Counted from the first letter of the stretch, positions 47,345-56,081 are shown. The stretch is DNA of 64,000 nucleotides from an uncultured Cellvibrio sp. (GCA_946481095.1 CAMLML010000002.1:1-64000); one strand, 5' to 3'. Numbers and translations: made by a program. Notes: generated by a model from the sequence alone, not told the origin.

Positions 47345-48283
47345 TCAGGGTAAATCCGCATAAAAACCGGCAGCACCTTCCGGACGGGTTTTGAAGCGAC
47401 GATGGACCCAGAGGTATTGTTCGGGGGCCATCATGATTCCCTGTTCAACTTGTTGCATGATGCGTTTGGTGTCCAGAACCACATCATCGCTCGGAAAATC
47501 GGCCAAAGGAGCTTCTACTTTCAGGTGATAACCGCCAGTTTTTTTGCGTATACAAACAAAAGGAATCACTTGTGCATTTCCCATGCGGGCAAGTTGTGAT
47601 GTAGAGGTAATGCACGCGGCTTCTACACCAAAAAACGGAATGAAAATATTGTGTTTGCTGCGTTTGCGGCCGTAATCCTGATCAGGTGCGTACCAGATGG
47701 CACGTCCGCGTTTTAATTGTTTGATAACGGTTCGTAGATCCGAGACTTCAATTGCCATAGCGTCACGACTAAATCGCTCCCTGCATTTATGTTGGATAAA
47801 ATCGTAAACAGGATTGTCATGTTGGCGATAGCTGCCATCGATTGAGTGTTGCATGCTCATGAAGGCTGCACCTAAATCCAGATGGGTAAAATGAAGCGCC
47901 ATCAATACCACGCCGGTTCCTTCTTTTTCCGCTTTTTTCAGATGCTCAAGCCCTTCATAGGTGACCAATTTTTCCAACCGTTTTTTTGAAGCAAACCAGG
48001 CCAGTCCGATTTCAAAAAACACTTTACCCAAAGAATCAATGTGTTTGTTCAGCAATTGTTGTTGTTCCTGAACAGTGAGTTGTTTAAAACAAAGTTCCAG
48101 ATTTCGTTTGGCGATGGCGATTCGTCTTTTGGCGAACAATGGCATCAGTTTCCCAAGTCCGGAACCCATTTTCATTTGCACACCAAAAGGTAATTGGGCA
48201 AGTAACCACCAAATGCCAATGCCTAACCAGTTGAGCCAATAGCGGGGATGTAATAATCGGAAGTGGAATATAGGACGGTTCAT
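47345..48283 (-). CDS. lpxL: Lipid A biosynthesis lauroyl acyltransferase (LpxL/HtrB-type)
   Basis: This inner-membrane enzyme adds a secondary acyl chain to the lipid A precursor. The 312-residue protein has an N-terminal hydrophobic segment (WLNWLGIGIWWLLAQL), the HX4D catalytic motif HFTHLD (His131-Asp136) and the downstream segments SYRQHDNPVYDFIQHKCRER and APDQDYGRKRSKH. ATG 48283 was chosen over an in-frame start at 48310. Confidence 0.92.
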   Translation of the reverse strand: MNRPIFHFRLLHPRYWLNWLGIGIWWLLAQLPFGVQMKMGSGLGKLMPLFAKRRIAIAKRNLELCFKQLTVQEQQQLLNKHIDSLGKVFFEIGLAWFASKKRLEKLVTYEGLEHLKKAEKEGTGVVLMALHFTHLDLGAAFMSMQHSIDGSYRQHDNPVYDFIQHKCRERFSRDAMAIEVSDLRTVIKQLKRGRAIWYAPDQDYGRKRSKHNIFIPFFGVEAACITSTSQLARMGNAQVIPFVCIRKKTGGYHLKVEAPLADFPSDDVVLDTKRIMQQVEQGIMMAPEQYLWVHRRFKTRPEGAAGFYADLP

Positions 48284-48533
48284 ACAGCTGATCCTTTGAC
48301 AGAGGCGCAATTATACAGCGGGGTACGCAATTTTCAAAAACAACATGGAATGCTCAAAAATAATCCGGATAAATATTGGGCACCAAAAGTTACGTCTCCC
48401 TCGATATTATTTAAGCGTAAAAATTTTGCAGGAATAGGCAAAAACAAAAAATTAATTTTTATAAGCTGGTTAAAACACGTTACTATCCGGCGTATTGCTA
48501 TCTATTCACCCTTGTTAATACAGGAATATTGAT

Positions 48534-49310
48534 ATGAAAACGTTCAGTATCAAAAAATGTTTGTTGTCGGGTTTTATCGCGGCATTTGCTGTTGATATGT
48601 CATTCGCAGATGAAGTAAGGCCTTGGGAAGCTTCAGCGGAGCTGGGTGTGGTGTCTGCATCAGGTAATACCGAAACTACCAGCATGCAAGCAAAATTGGA
48701 TATTAAGCAAAATCTGGATAAATGGACCAATTCTTACGTGCTTACGGGGTTAATTAACAAAAGTGAAGTTGAAAATGATGATGGTACAACCAGCAACGAG
48801 AAAACAGCTGAAAAATATTTTGGTTCGGTAAAGAGTGCTTACGACTTTGGTCGAAAAGAAGATTACTTATTTTTGTTTGCATCCCATGCTGAAGATAAAT
48901 TTGGTGCATATCGCCGGTATTCCACCATTTCTATAGGTTATGGTTCACGATTAATCGAACGTGAGACGCTGCAACTGGATGCGGAAATCGGCCCCGGTTA
49001 TGTCAGGGGAGAAAAAGTATTTGAAGATCCTGTATTCCCGGATTATTTAGTTACTGAAGATGGCACTATGTTGCGTGTTGCCGGTGTATTGGCCTGGCAA
49101 ATCACAGAGAATGCAGAATTCAAACAGTCTGTCAGCGTCGAGTCTGCAGAAGATAACCGTCGTACTTTGTCCGAAACATCATTGAGTACAAAAATCAGCG
49201 AAGTCATGCAAATGAAAGCAGCATTTGCATTGGCGAGCGACTCTGATGTTGCACCCGGTAAAGAGAAAACAGATACAACAACATCGATTACATTGGTTTA
49301 TAAATTTTGA
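48534..49310 (+). CDS. DUF481 outer-membrane protein (YdiY-like)
   Basis: The 258-residue protein has a signal peptide (cleavage after SFA near residue 24) and a beta-rich body starting WEASAELGVVSASGNTETTS, the DUF481 signature of salt-induced outer-membrane proteins. It ends TSITLVYKF with a C-terminal aromatic residue. Function is poorly known. Confidence 0.85.
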   Translation: MKTFSIKKCLLSGFIAAFAVDMSFADEVRPWEASAELGVVSASGNTETTSMQAKLDIKQNLDKWTNSYVLTGLINKSEVENDDGTTSNEKTAEKYFGSVKSAYDFGRKEDYLFLFASHAEDKFGAYRRYSTISIGYGSRLIERETLQLDAEIGPGYVRGEKVFEDPVFPDYLVTEDGTMLRVAGVLAWQITENAEFKQSVSVESAEDNRRTLSETSLSTKISEVMQMKAAFALASDSDVAPGKEKTDTTTSITLVYKF

Positions 49311-49388
49311 TTGGGAGTTTTCTACAATAGTTTGTAGATAATTTTTCGACTATGACTGCGAACAACCACATGGATGTGATGTTGCAGA

Positions 49389-49967
49389 TTAATATTCCAA
49401 CGATAGTCTTTTTCGCGAATATGAAGCTTGTTGTAACACTGAATTATCGTTAAAAAAATGCACGCGATTTTGTTCGAGACCCAGCAAGTAATCTTCAGTT
49501 AATAAGCTGTGGTGATGACTGTCAAGCAGTGTAAAATTTTCTTCATTTACACTTTTGGAATATTGGTGGATCAATACTCCGATTGTATTAGTTAATCGCC
49601 TTTCCAGAATTTCGGTAATAAATCCTGTCCATTTCTGGATCTCATCATGATTTGGTGAAGACTCATTTTTAATGGCCAGCTTTTGTTCGACCCATCTGGC
49701 AATCTTGGTGTCATTCCAGCCTTTTCGTTTTAATCGGGCAATTTCAATTTCCGGCTTTTGATCAAGATTAATTTTGCATCGTGATCCCAGTAATGTTCCA
49801 CAATCACACATGCCACTGGTGGTACAAAAATAAAGATAGTCACCCTCCAATTGTTTGGTGATTTGATTGCTCAGGTTGTACCAGCCAAAATGATGTTTTT
49901 TAGCGAGTTCACCTATCTTCGATGTTTGCGCTTTTTTAGGTAGAAGTACTGTAATAAACAAGCACAC
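49389..49967 (-). CDS. Conserved hypothetical protein, cysteine-rich N terminus
   Basis: The 192-residue cytoplasmic protein has a Cys-rich segment YFCTTSGMCDCGTLLGSRCK followed by a helical region (RLKRKGWNDTKIARWVEQKL) and a beta-rich C terminus. It starts at a GTG (49967) with GAGGAAA ahead. I recall a family with the same N-terminal start (MC-F-TxTLPK) and CDCGTPLGS motif but no function. Confidence 0.75.
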   Translation of the reverse strand: MCLFITVLLPKKAQTSKIGELAKKHHFGWYNLSNQITKQLEGDYLYFCTTSGMCDCGTLLGSRCKINLDQKPEIEIARLKRKGWNDTKIARWVEQKLAIKNESSPNHDEIQKWTGFITEILERRLTNTIGVLIHQYSKSVNEENFTLLDSHHHSLLTEDYLLGLEQNRVHFFNDNSVLQQASYSRKRLSLEY

Positions 49968-50004
49968 AATCTTTCCTCAACTTTATCAATGGATACAGCA
50001 ATAT

Positions 50005-52599
50005 TTAAGGGCATTGATTCAAACTGTTAATCCAGTTTTGAATCACACCCAAGCCTTGAGTGTCGGTAATGCTGACGCCCAATGGTGGCATGCGGTGAAT
50101 ATCAGTGCGTGCCATACGCAAAGGAATAATCGATTCAGCTGCAACTCCCGGTTTTAATAAACGTGCATTTGCAATTCCAAAATTACCGAGAGAAGGTAAT
50201 TGATTACAATAACCTGCAGTAGCCCAATTGCTGGTGTACCGGAAATCCATTCCTCCGCGACCAGGGCCGTTGGGTTGATGGCAATTACTGCAATTGGTAT
50301 GTAAATAAGCGCGTGCGCGGTCAGTCAGGTTTTCACTGCTGTGAGGGTTTGGCATTTGTGGCAGGTTGGTGTGAGAGCCGGGATTGCTGCTGAAATAATT
50401 CACTGTTGCCAATGTTTGAATTTGATTCGCAATTAAATTGCCGGGATAAATAAAATCGCGATTGATTTGTGCGGTTTCCAATCCCAATACCCGTTCCGAT
50501 GCGGGGCTGCCATTGGGCGCTGTGTGGCAATTCATACACTGCGCGCGTGAAGGATATCGCCATTCTTGCGTTGAAACTGTTTTGGTTTTTCCTGCCGAAA
50601 GTAAATAGGCTTCGGTGCCTGTATCATTCCATTCGTAAGAATAACCGCCCCATTCACCATTTTGGTGGCGAACCAACAAACGTGTTTCAACCGGTGTGTT
50701 TTGCAGTAAAAATGTTTTGATTAATACACTGCCAATCGGAAATGACCATTGGCCGTTGGATTCAATCGTAATTTGTGTTCCATCTGGAATTGCAAAATAA
50801 CGTTCTTTACTGGCGCCATCTGACCATAGTGGACTGTTGATATCGTAGGCCACAACACCTGATGCAGGTTCGCGAATATTTTGTGGATTAAAACAACCGG
50901 TTGCTGAAAGTGTTTCCGGGAAATTTCCTGCTGCTGGTGCGTTGGTGCGTACTAATTGTTCGAAGCCGCCCCAAGAGTGAATTCGCCAAATATTTCCAGC
51001 ATTATCTTCGGATAATGTTGGTGACGAACCACCACCCGGAATTAAATCGACTGCTGATGCCACGCCATTATTATCGTAATTAATTGTGGTGACGCCCGAA
51101 CGAATAAAATCACCAAAAATATAACGGCCTTGTAATTCCGGCATAGCGGATCCGCGATAAACATATCCACCAATAATTGCCACCCAACCATCAGCGCGCG
51201 TTAAATCGACCACTGGCGCCACAGATTGTTGACCGCGTATGCAATTGTTGCAGCGGTCCATATGACCTTCGCGGAAAGGCCAGCCATAATTACCGCCCAG
51301 TTGCACACGATTAATTTCTTCCCTGTCACCTTCACCTACATCACCCACCCAAAGTTCACCCGTCAAACGATCAAAACTGGAACGCCATGGATTACGAAAT
51401 CCTGATGCAAAAATTTCCGGAGCGCCGCCACCATTAGCGAAAGGATTATCAGCCGGTATGCCATAAGGTGAACCCGTATTGACATCGATACGCAAAATTT
51501 TTCCGTGCAAGGAATTCATATCCTGCGCAGGATTGGAAAAATTATTTGAAATAGGTACGCCGCCGCCACCTTCACCTTTGTCGCCAAGCGAAATATATAA
51601 ATAACCATCAACAGGACTGAAGCCAATCCAGCCGCCTTTATGATTTGTTGGCTGATGACTTAAGCGTGTGTCAGATGAATTACGTGGAGCCAAAATATCC
51701 ACCGGATTACTAAAAGTTAATCCATCATTAGAAACCGTGTAACGACGCACTACAGTCACCATTGAAACACTGCTGTCAGTAATCCCGTAAGTTTGTCGCG
51801 ATGCCGTTAGAAAAATATAAGCGTAACGATTGGTTGCAAAATTCGGATGAAACGCCATGCTCAGCGCGCCACCTTCACCAGCAGTCACCACTTGCGATGA
51901 AAAATCCACTGCCAAAGTGGAAGCTCCACCCAGTACAAAACTGCGAATACGTCCAGGGCGCTCCACCACGTAATAACGATTATTAATTCCCGGCGCTTGT
52001 GTGAGATAAATCGGGCTATCTATGCCTGAAGGAATTCCTTGCACCCAATCAAAATTATAATTGCCAAGTGTCGATGCTGGCGCAGCCGGAGCGTTACAAC
52101 TGGTATTGCTCGCCCGCGAAGTTAAACCCGAATCCACACGAGTAACTCCAGATGTAGAACTGGATGAACTCGACAAAGAAGATGAGTTTGATGAAACACT
52201 TGAGCTTGATAAAGAAGAGCTGGATAAAGAAGATGAAAAACTCGAACTCGAACTCGAACTCGAACTCGAACTCGAACTCGAACGTGAGCTTGAATTGGAG
52301 CTCGATGAAGATGATCTGGAGCTGGATATAGAGCTTGAACGACTTGAACTGGAAATTGATGCCGAAACTGAAATGCTGGTGGAACTTGAAATACTAATCG
52401 AGGAACTTCTTGAACTGGAAGATAAAGTAGAAGAAGACACTGAAGACGAAATTACTGAGCTGGAACCGATTGAATTGGTGGTGCTGGAATTCACTGAATT
52501 CACACTCGAAGAATCCGAATTGGAACCGCCACCGGAACCACCGCAAGCAGAAAGTGCTAATGTACAAACCAAATAAATTATTTTTATCCGGACAGTCAT
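50005..52599 (-). CDS. PQQ-type sugar dehydrogenase with serine-repeat linker and diheme C-terminal domain
   Basis: The 864-residue lipoprotein starts MTVRIKIIYLVCTLALSACGG (lipobox LSAC), followed by a Ser-rich linker of about 145 residues. A glucose/sorbosone dehydrogenase-type beta-propeller follows (SGIDSPIYLTQAPGINNRYY, GGLSMAFHPNFATN-like, LHGKILRIDVNTGSPYGIP, SGFRNPWRSSFD, VGEGDREEINRV). The C-terminal domain has two CXXCH haem motifs (CMNCH, CSNCH) and GGMDFRYTSNWAT. The linker contains seven perfect CTCGAA hexamers (52241-52282), each adding two serines. Lipid-anchored sugar oxidation feeding haem would be plausible, but the cofactor is inferred. Confidence 0.88.
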   Translation of the reverse strand: MTVRIKIIYLVCTLALSACGGSGGGSNSDSSSVNSVNSSTTNSIGSSSVISSSVSSSTLSSSSRSSSISISSSTSISVSASISSSSRSSSISSSRSSSSSSNSSSRSSSSSSSSSSSSSSFSSSLSSSSLSSSSVSSNSSSLSSSSSSTSGVTRVDSGLTSRASNTSCNAPAAPASTLGNYNFDWVQGIPSGIDSPIYLTQAPGINNRYYVVERPGRIRSFVLGGASTLAVDFSSQVVTAGEGGALSMAFHPNFATNRYAYIFLTASRQTYGITDSSVSMVTVVRRYTVSNDGLTFSNPVDILAPRNSSDTRLSHQPTNHKGGWIGFSPVDGYLYISLGDKGEGGGGVPISNNFSNPAQDMNSLHGKILRIDVNTGSPYGIPADNPFANGGGAPEIFASGFRNPWRSSFDRLTGELWVGDVGEGDREEINRVQLGGNYGWPFREGHMDRCNNCIRGQQSVAPVVDLTRADGWVAIIGGYVYRGSAMPELQGRYIFGDFIRSGVTTINYDNNGVASAVDLIPGGGSSPTLSEDNAGNIWRIHSWGGFEQLVRTNAPAAGNFPETLSATGCFNPQNIREPASGVVAYDINSPLWSDGASKERYFAIPDGTQITIESNGQWSFPIGSVLIKTFLLQNTPVETRLLVRHQNGEWGGYSYEWNDTGTEAYLLSAGKTKTVSTQEWRYPSRAQCMNCHTAPNGSPASERVLGLETAQINRDFIYPGNLIANQIQTLATVNYFSSNPGSHTNLPQMPNPHSSENLTDRARAYLHTNCSNCHQPNGPGRGGMDFRYTSNWATAGYCNQLPSLGNFGIANARLLKPGVAAESIIPLRMARTDIHRMPPLGVSITDTQGLGVIQNWINSLNQCP
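52241..52282. repeat. CTCGAA hexamer microsatellite (7 copies)
   Basis: Seven perfect CTCGAA units in the Ser-rich linker of the PQQ dehydrogenase gene. On the coding strand each unit encodes Ser-Ser, so copy-number change would lengthen or shorten the linker without a frameshift. Confidence 0.9.
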
Positions 52600-52769
52600 G
52601 TCAGATCCCCATTCGTGATTAGCCAATATTTCAGGCAACTACAGACTGCCGAAAGTTATCCATTATTAAATGCCCATCTTGTTTTTCACTCAATACCGTT
52701 CATCCGGTAAAAAATTGCTTTGGTCGTAAAATATAAGGGACTTTTTACTGGAATCAGGACTGAACGATT

Positions 52770-52794
52770 CGTCATCCTGCGAAGGCAGGGATCC
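52770..52794. repeat. REP-like palindrome (family B)
   Basis: CGTCATCCTGCGAAGGCAGGGAT type palindrome in the intergenic region between the slipin and PQQ dehydrogenase genes, related to the copies at 27002-27029 and 62255-62317. Confidence 0.85.
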
Positions 52795-52830
52795 AGTATT
52801 AAATTTATAAAAATGATTTTGTCAAAATAA

Positions 52831-52859
52831 TAAAAAAACAGCGCAAGTTTCCCTGCGCT
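52831..52859 (-). terminator. Rho-independent terminator of the rtcB-slipin unit
   Basis: A stem AGCGCA / TGCGCT (52840-52845 and 52854-52859) with an 8-nt loop lies 7 nt after the slipin stop and, read leftward, is followed by GTTTTTTTATTATT. Confidence 0.8.
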
Positions 52860-52865
52860 TAATCA

Positions 52866-54029
52866 TTAATTTCTCGCTGTGCGATCAGTTAACTTCACCA
52901 TATCGTTCATCACGCCATCCAAGCCGCCATAGACGTTCAGAGTGTTGATGCGTGCGGTGATTTTTTCCAGCACTTCCAATTCTTTCAAGCGCAACAATAC
53001 AGGGTTGCCTTCCATGACTTTTGCGGTGTTGTGCAAAGAACGTGTCGCCTGGGTTTCTTCCTGACGTTTGATCAAGTTGGCTTCGGCGACTTTCTGTGCT
53101 TCGACTACTTGAGTCAAAATCGCTTTCATTTCACCTGGCAAAATAATATCTCTCGCACCGACAGATTTTAATGCAATACCGTAAGCAATAGCTTTTTCGG
53201 CAACTATGTTTTGCACTTGTTGGTTCAACAAGTTTTTGTCGGCCAACAACTCATCCAATGTTTGAGTGCTCACAATGGTTCGCAAAGCCAATTGCAATTC
53301 GCGATACAAATAATCCTTGGTGTCAGCTAATTCTTGTCGAGCTAACTCAGCATTGGCAATTTGCCACATGGCAGACAAGTTAACACGCAAGCTTACACGG
53401 TCTTTGGTCAAAATTTCCTGACCATTCACTTCCATATTTTGTAAACGCAAATCGTATTGTTTAACTTCAATCACGCGGTTGTATTTCCACCACATATGCA
53501 AACCAGGTTGCAAAGTACCTGCGCTGGAACCATCCACCATCAGAAAACCAATATGGCCTTCGGCTACAGTGCTGATTGCAATTGCGTTAATCGCTGATCG
53601 GCTCAACAAGGGATCGCGAATACTGGAAAACATACGCACCAATCGTTCAGGAATTTTGAAATCCTGAGTGATATCGATTTTTTCAACACTGATAGGATTG
53701 TGTTGTTTCCAATAAGCACCGCGTTGGGCAGGGCCTTTGATATCACGCAATACACCGTGTTGGTAAATCAATGCGATTTCATTTTCATTGGTTTCCCAGG
53801 TTTGCACATAATCGGCAAACAAAGCGGGATGCACTTCCGCCAAAAATAAAATATCTTTATTGATACCATCAGTCAGCGTGTTAGTCATATTGAAAGACTG
53901 CAATTGATATTGATCTTTCCAGTCCCACAACTTATGCACGCCAGCGGTTAAAATTTTTTGAAATTGCTGTTCTTTAAACAACAAGCCAATTTGTGAATCA
54001 GTAATCACATATTTTTTTACAAATTTCAT
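52866..54029 (-). CDS. Slipin (SPFH/Band 7) family protein
   Basis: The 387-residue protein starts MKFVKKYVITDSQIGLLFKE with AGGAGA ahead of ATG 54029 (a longer frame from 54119 lacks a good site). The SPFH domain covers about 110-300, with TKDRVSLRVNLSAMWQIANA and the C-terminal coiled coil VVEAQKVAEANLIKRQEETQ. It lacks an N-terminal membrane hairpin, which is unlike typical stomatins but common for bacterial slipins. Slipin genes commonly accompany RtcB/RtcR, as here: it lies downstream of rtcB and the tRNA-like RNA and is followed by a terminator. Confidence 0.9.
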   Translation of the reverse strand: MKFVKKYVITDSQIGLLFKEQQFQKILTAGVHKLWDWKDQYQLQSFNMTNTLTDGINKDILFLAEVHPALFADYVQTWETNENEIALIYQHGVLRDIKGPAQRGAYWKQHNPISVEKIDITQDFKIPERLVRMFSSIRDPLLSRSAINAIAISTVAEGHIGFLMVDGSSAGTLQPGLHMWWKYNRVIEVKQYDLRLQNMEVNGQEILTKDRVSLRVNLSAMWQIANAELARQELADTKDYLYRELQLALRTIVSTQTLDELLADKNLLNQQVQNIVAEKAIAYGIALKSVGARDIILPGEMKAILTQVVEAQKVAEANLIKRQEETQATRSLHNTAKVMEGNPVLLRLKELEVLEKITARINTLNVYGGLDGVMNDMVKLTDRTARN

Positions 54030-54265
54030 TTTGTTCTCCTTAAGTTTAAGTTGCAGAACCTCCACAGTTAATTGGCATTTGTGGATGACCTTTTCAGGTA
54101 AGTGATCAAAACGCATCACTTGCGTGAAAAAGCAGCGCCATGCATGGCAATCGCCTGTTCGATAAAGTTTGAATTCTTGTGAAGGAGAAAAGATTTTTTA
54201 TGGAAACAAAACCTTTAGTCTTCCCCCAACTTCCCATGTTAGGGGAAGCAAGCATCCTGCTTTTT

Positions 54266-54376
54266 TCAAACCTTATCGAGGAGGTCTGCGATTTGTTCTT
54301 TCGAACGTTTTTTAGATACCTTAGAAGGGTATTGTCTATCGGCTATGCCGAATCTCAACCTAAATGAGACGCTCAC
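54266..54376 (-). CDS. Possible 36-residue protein between tRNA-like RNA and slipin
   Basis: A short frame reads from GTG 54376 to TGA 54266 and would encode SVSFRLRFGIADRQ and YPSKVSKKRSKEQIADLLDK followed by V and stop. The composition (basic middle, amphipathic helical end) looks protein-like, but no ribosome-binding site is obvious and the frame is too short to judge. It lies 14 nt after the tRNA-like RNA on the same strand. Confidence 0.3.
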   Translation of the reverse strand: MSVSFRLRFGIADRQYPSKVSKKRSKEQIADLLDKV

Positions 54377-54389
54377 TGACAATGAGCAT

Positions 54390-54462
54390 TGGAGCCAAAG
54401 TTGGATTTGAACCAACAACCCATGAATTTTAAGTTCATTGCTCTACCATTGAGCTAAATGGC
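54390..54462 (-). ncRNA. tRNA-like RNA between rtcB and slipin
   Basis: The reverse strand from 54462 folds as a tRNA: a D arm GCTC/GAGC with GG in the loop (AATGGTA), an anticodon arm ATGAA/TTCAT with loop CTTAAAA (anticodon TAA), a 5-nt variable loop, a T arm GTTGG/CCAAC with loop TTCAAAT, then GGCTCCA with an encoded CCA (54390-54392). The acceptor is only 6 nt with four pairs (GCCA/TGGC) and two T-T mismatches, and a Leu-TAA tRNA should carry a long variable arm, which is absent. So it is a tRNA mimic or degenerate tRNA. It sits in the rtcB-slipin unit. Confidence 0.7.
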
Positions 54463-54491
54463 ACTATCTGGTGAATCCAATTAATTGCGAT

Positions 54492-54579
54492 ACACAATAA
54501 ATCAAAGATCTTTGTGTCAGTCAGTTAATGAAACTGAACCTTTGCGCTTAATTAAATTGTGAATAAATCATCTATTCAC
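54492..54579. other. Cluster of short hairpins upstream of the tRNA-like RNA
   Basis: Three small inverted repeats occur in 88 bp: ACACAA/TTGTGT (54492-54497, 54512-54517), TCAGTT/AACTGA (54521-54526, 54532-54537) and GTGAATA/TATTCAC (54559-54565, 54573-54579). They lie between the rtcB-side repeat and the tRNA-like RNA on the same transcript, so they may be part of a larger structured RNA or processing sites. Confidence 0.45.
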
Positions 54580-54640
54580 GGCACACCAAATTCTTTTAAA
54601 AATCTTTTTAAAACTTACTCTTGTTTTAGTGAAAAATTTT

Positions 54641-54756
54641 TCACCCCCTCCTAACCTCCCCCTTAGCAAGGGGGAGGAACCTGACTCCCTATTTAGTTCA
54701 ATACGGAGTGAAATCTGTCCCCTCCCCTTGCCAAGGGGAGGGTTAGGGTGGGGTGA
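54641..54756. repeat. MITE-like palindromic repeat (family A), 116 bp
   Basis: The element begins TCACCCCCTCCTAACCTCCC and ends GGGTTAGGGTGGGGTGA. Each arm has an internal CCCCC/GGGGG hairpin. It is the same length as the element at 24081-24196 and ends 4 nt from the rtcB stop codon. Confidence 0.88.
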
Positions 54757-54760
54757 ATTT

Positions 54761-55981
54761 TCATCCCTTCACACAAAGCACCTGTTTCAATGTATGCACT
54801 ATCTCAACCAAATCCGATTGTGCTTCCATTACTTTTTCGATGGGTTTGTAAGCTGATGGGGTTTCATCAATTACATCTTCATCTTTTCGGCATTCCACGC
54901 CTTCGGTGGCTTTCAAGTGTTCATCCAATGAAACCCGTCGTTTTGCTTCTGTACGTGACATCACGCGTCCTGCGCCGTGGCTGCAGCTACAAAAACTTTC
55001 TTCATTTCCCAATCCGCGAACGATAAAAGATTTTGCGCCCATGCTTCCCGGGATTATTCCCATCTCGCCTTTTTTTGCACTCACAGTACCTTTACGTGTT
55101 ACCCAAACATCTTTTCCATAGTGATGTTCTTTGCTGATGTAGTTGTGGTGACAATTCACCGCTTCCACATGCGCTTCAAATGGAATTTTCAGCACATCAC
55201 GAATCGCTTGTAAGGTTCTTGCCATCATCACTTCGCGATTCAATCGGGCAAAATCCTGCGCCCATGCAACCGCTTCTACATAATCGCGAAAATGTTCACT
55301 TCCTTCGGGGATGTATGCCAAATCTCTATCGGGCAAATTAATCATCCAACGTTCCATATCTTTTTTAGCTTGCTCGATAAAATGAGTTCCGATTCGATTC
55401 CCGACACCGCGTGACCCGCTATGCAACATCACCCATACTGCATTGGTTTCATCCAAACAAATTTCAATAAAATGATTTCCGCTTCCCAATGTTCCCAAAT
55501 GATTCATGTTGTTGGTGTTTTTCAAAAATGGATGCTTTTCGCAAAGTGTTTGAAACCCTGTATCCAAATTTGCCCATGCTTGAGTCACATCTTCAGGCGC
55601 ATTTTTCCAGGAACCTTTATCTCTTCCTCCCTGCATCTTGGGTGTGCTTCCATGTGGAACGCGTTTTTCAATTTCGCTTCTTAATGTTGCCAATGAATCG
55701 GGCAATTGCGATGCATTCAAGGTGGTTTTCGCAGCCATCATTCCGCAACCCAAATCCACACCCACCGCTGCAGGAATCACCGCGCCGATAGTGGGAATAA
55801 CGCTTCCAATTGTTGCTCCCTTACCCAAATGCACGTCCGGCATCACGGCGATCCACTTATGGATAAAAGGCATGCTCGCCATGTTGTTCACTTGTTTCCT
55901 TGCGTTCTCATCAAAACTCACCCCGCGTGTCCATGATTTCACCGGCGCCTGACCTTCTTTATGCATAACTTCGTATTTCAT
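54761..55981 (-). CDS. rtcB: RNA-splicing ligase RtcB
   Basis: RtcB joins RNA 2',3'-cyclic phosphate or 3'-phosphate ends to 5'-OH ends using GTP and Mn2+. The 406-residue protein shows the metal/GTP site AAVGVDLGCGMM (Asp76, Cys79), HLGTLGSGNHFIE (His170), VMLHSGSRGVG (His187), AVNCHHNYIS (His278/279), and the guanylylated histidine in CSCSHGAGRVMSR (His335). GGAAAGATC precedes ATG 55981. RtcA is not in the window. It is preceded by a sigma-54 promoter and divergent from rtcR. Confidence 0.97.
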   Translation of the reverse strand: MKYEVMHKEGQAPVKSWTRGVSFDENARKQVNNMASMPFIHKWIAVMPDVHLGKGATIGSVIPTIGAVIPAAVGVDLGCGMMAAKTTLNASQLPDSLATLRSEIEKRVPHGSTPKMQGGRDKGSWKNAPEDVTQAWANLDTGFQTLCEKHPFLKNTNNMNHLGTLGSGNHFIEICLDETNAVWVMLHSGSRGVGNRIGTHFIEQAKKDMERWMINLPDRDLAYIPEGSEHFRDYVEAVAWAQDFARLNREVMMARTLQAIRDVLKIPFEAHVEAVNCHHNYISKEHHYGKDVWVTRKGTVSAKKGEMGIIPGSMGAKSFIVRGLGNEESFCSCSHGAGRVMSRTEAKRRVSLDEHLKATEGVECRKDEDVIDETPSAYKPIEKVMEAQSDLVEIVHTLKQVLCVKG

Positions 55982-56025
55982 GATCTTTCCTATCTATTCG
56001 TCGTTTCGTTGACAGGATGGTAATT

Positions 56026-56040
56026 GCAATCGGGTTGCCA
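56026..56040 (-). promoter_or_regulatory. Sigma-54 promoter of rtcB
   Basis: The reverse strand reads TGGCAA (56040-56035), 5 nt, TTGC (56029-56026), with GG and GC at the exact -24/-12 spacing. The expected start near 56015 is about 35 nt before the rtcB ATG. Confidence 0.8.
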
Positions 56041-56068
56041 ACTTTTGAATGCAATCGAAAAATATTTT

Positions 56069-56081
56069 TAAGTTATTGATT
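56069..56081 (+). promoter_or_regulatory. IHF site between rtcR palindrome and rtcB promoter
   Basis: TAAGTTATTGATT matches the IHF consensus YAANNNNTTGATW at every fixed position. It lies 28-40 bp upstream of the rtcB -24 element, where IHF bends DNA to bring a bound activator to sigma-54 polymerase. Confidence 0.6.

Noticed and set aside
49322..49337. Terminator after the DUF481 gene
   Set aside because: The CTACAA/TTGTAG stem is only 6 bp and A/T-rich; too weak to list.
52241..52282. CRISPR-like regular repeat
   Set aside because: The 6-bp units are contiguous, without spacers, and encode serines in a real gene.
52061..52576. 171-codon rightward frame rich in Glu and Leu opposite the PQQ dehydrogenase linker
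   Set aside because: It is the antisense of the Ser-rich repeat. No ribosome-binding site, and the dehydrogenase on the other strand has a clear signal and domains.
54179..54367. 62-codon rightward frame in the slipin upstream region
   Set aside because: It has a tolerable ribosome-binding site but the sequence lies in a hairpin-rich region opposite a slipin leader, with no recognisable protein character.
54390..54462. Ordinary tRNA-Leu (TAA)
   Set aside because: Acceptor is 6 nt with two mismatches and the long variable arm of leucine tRNAs is missing.
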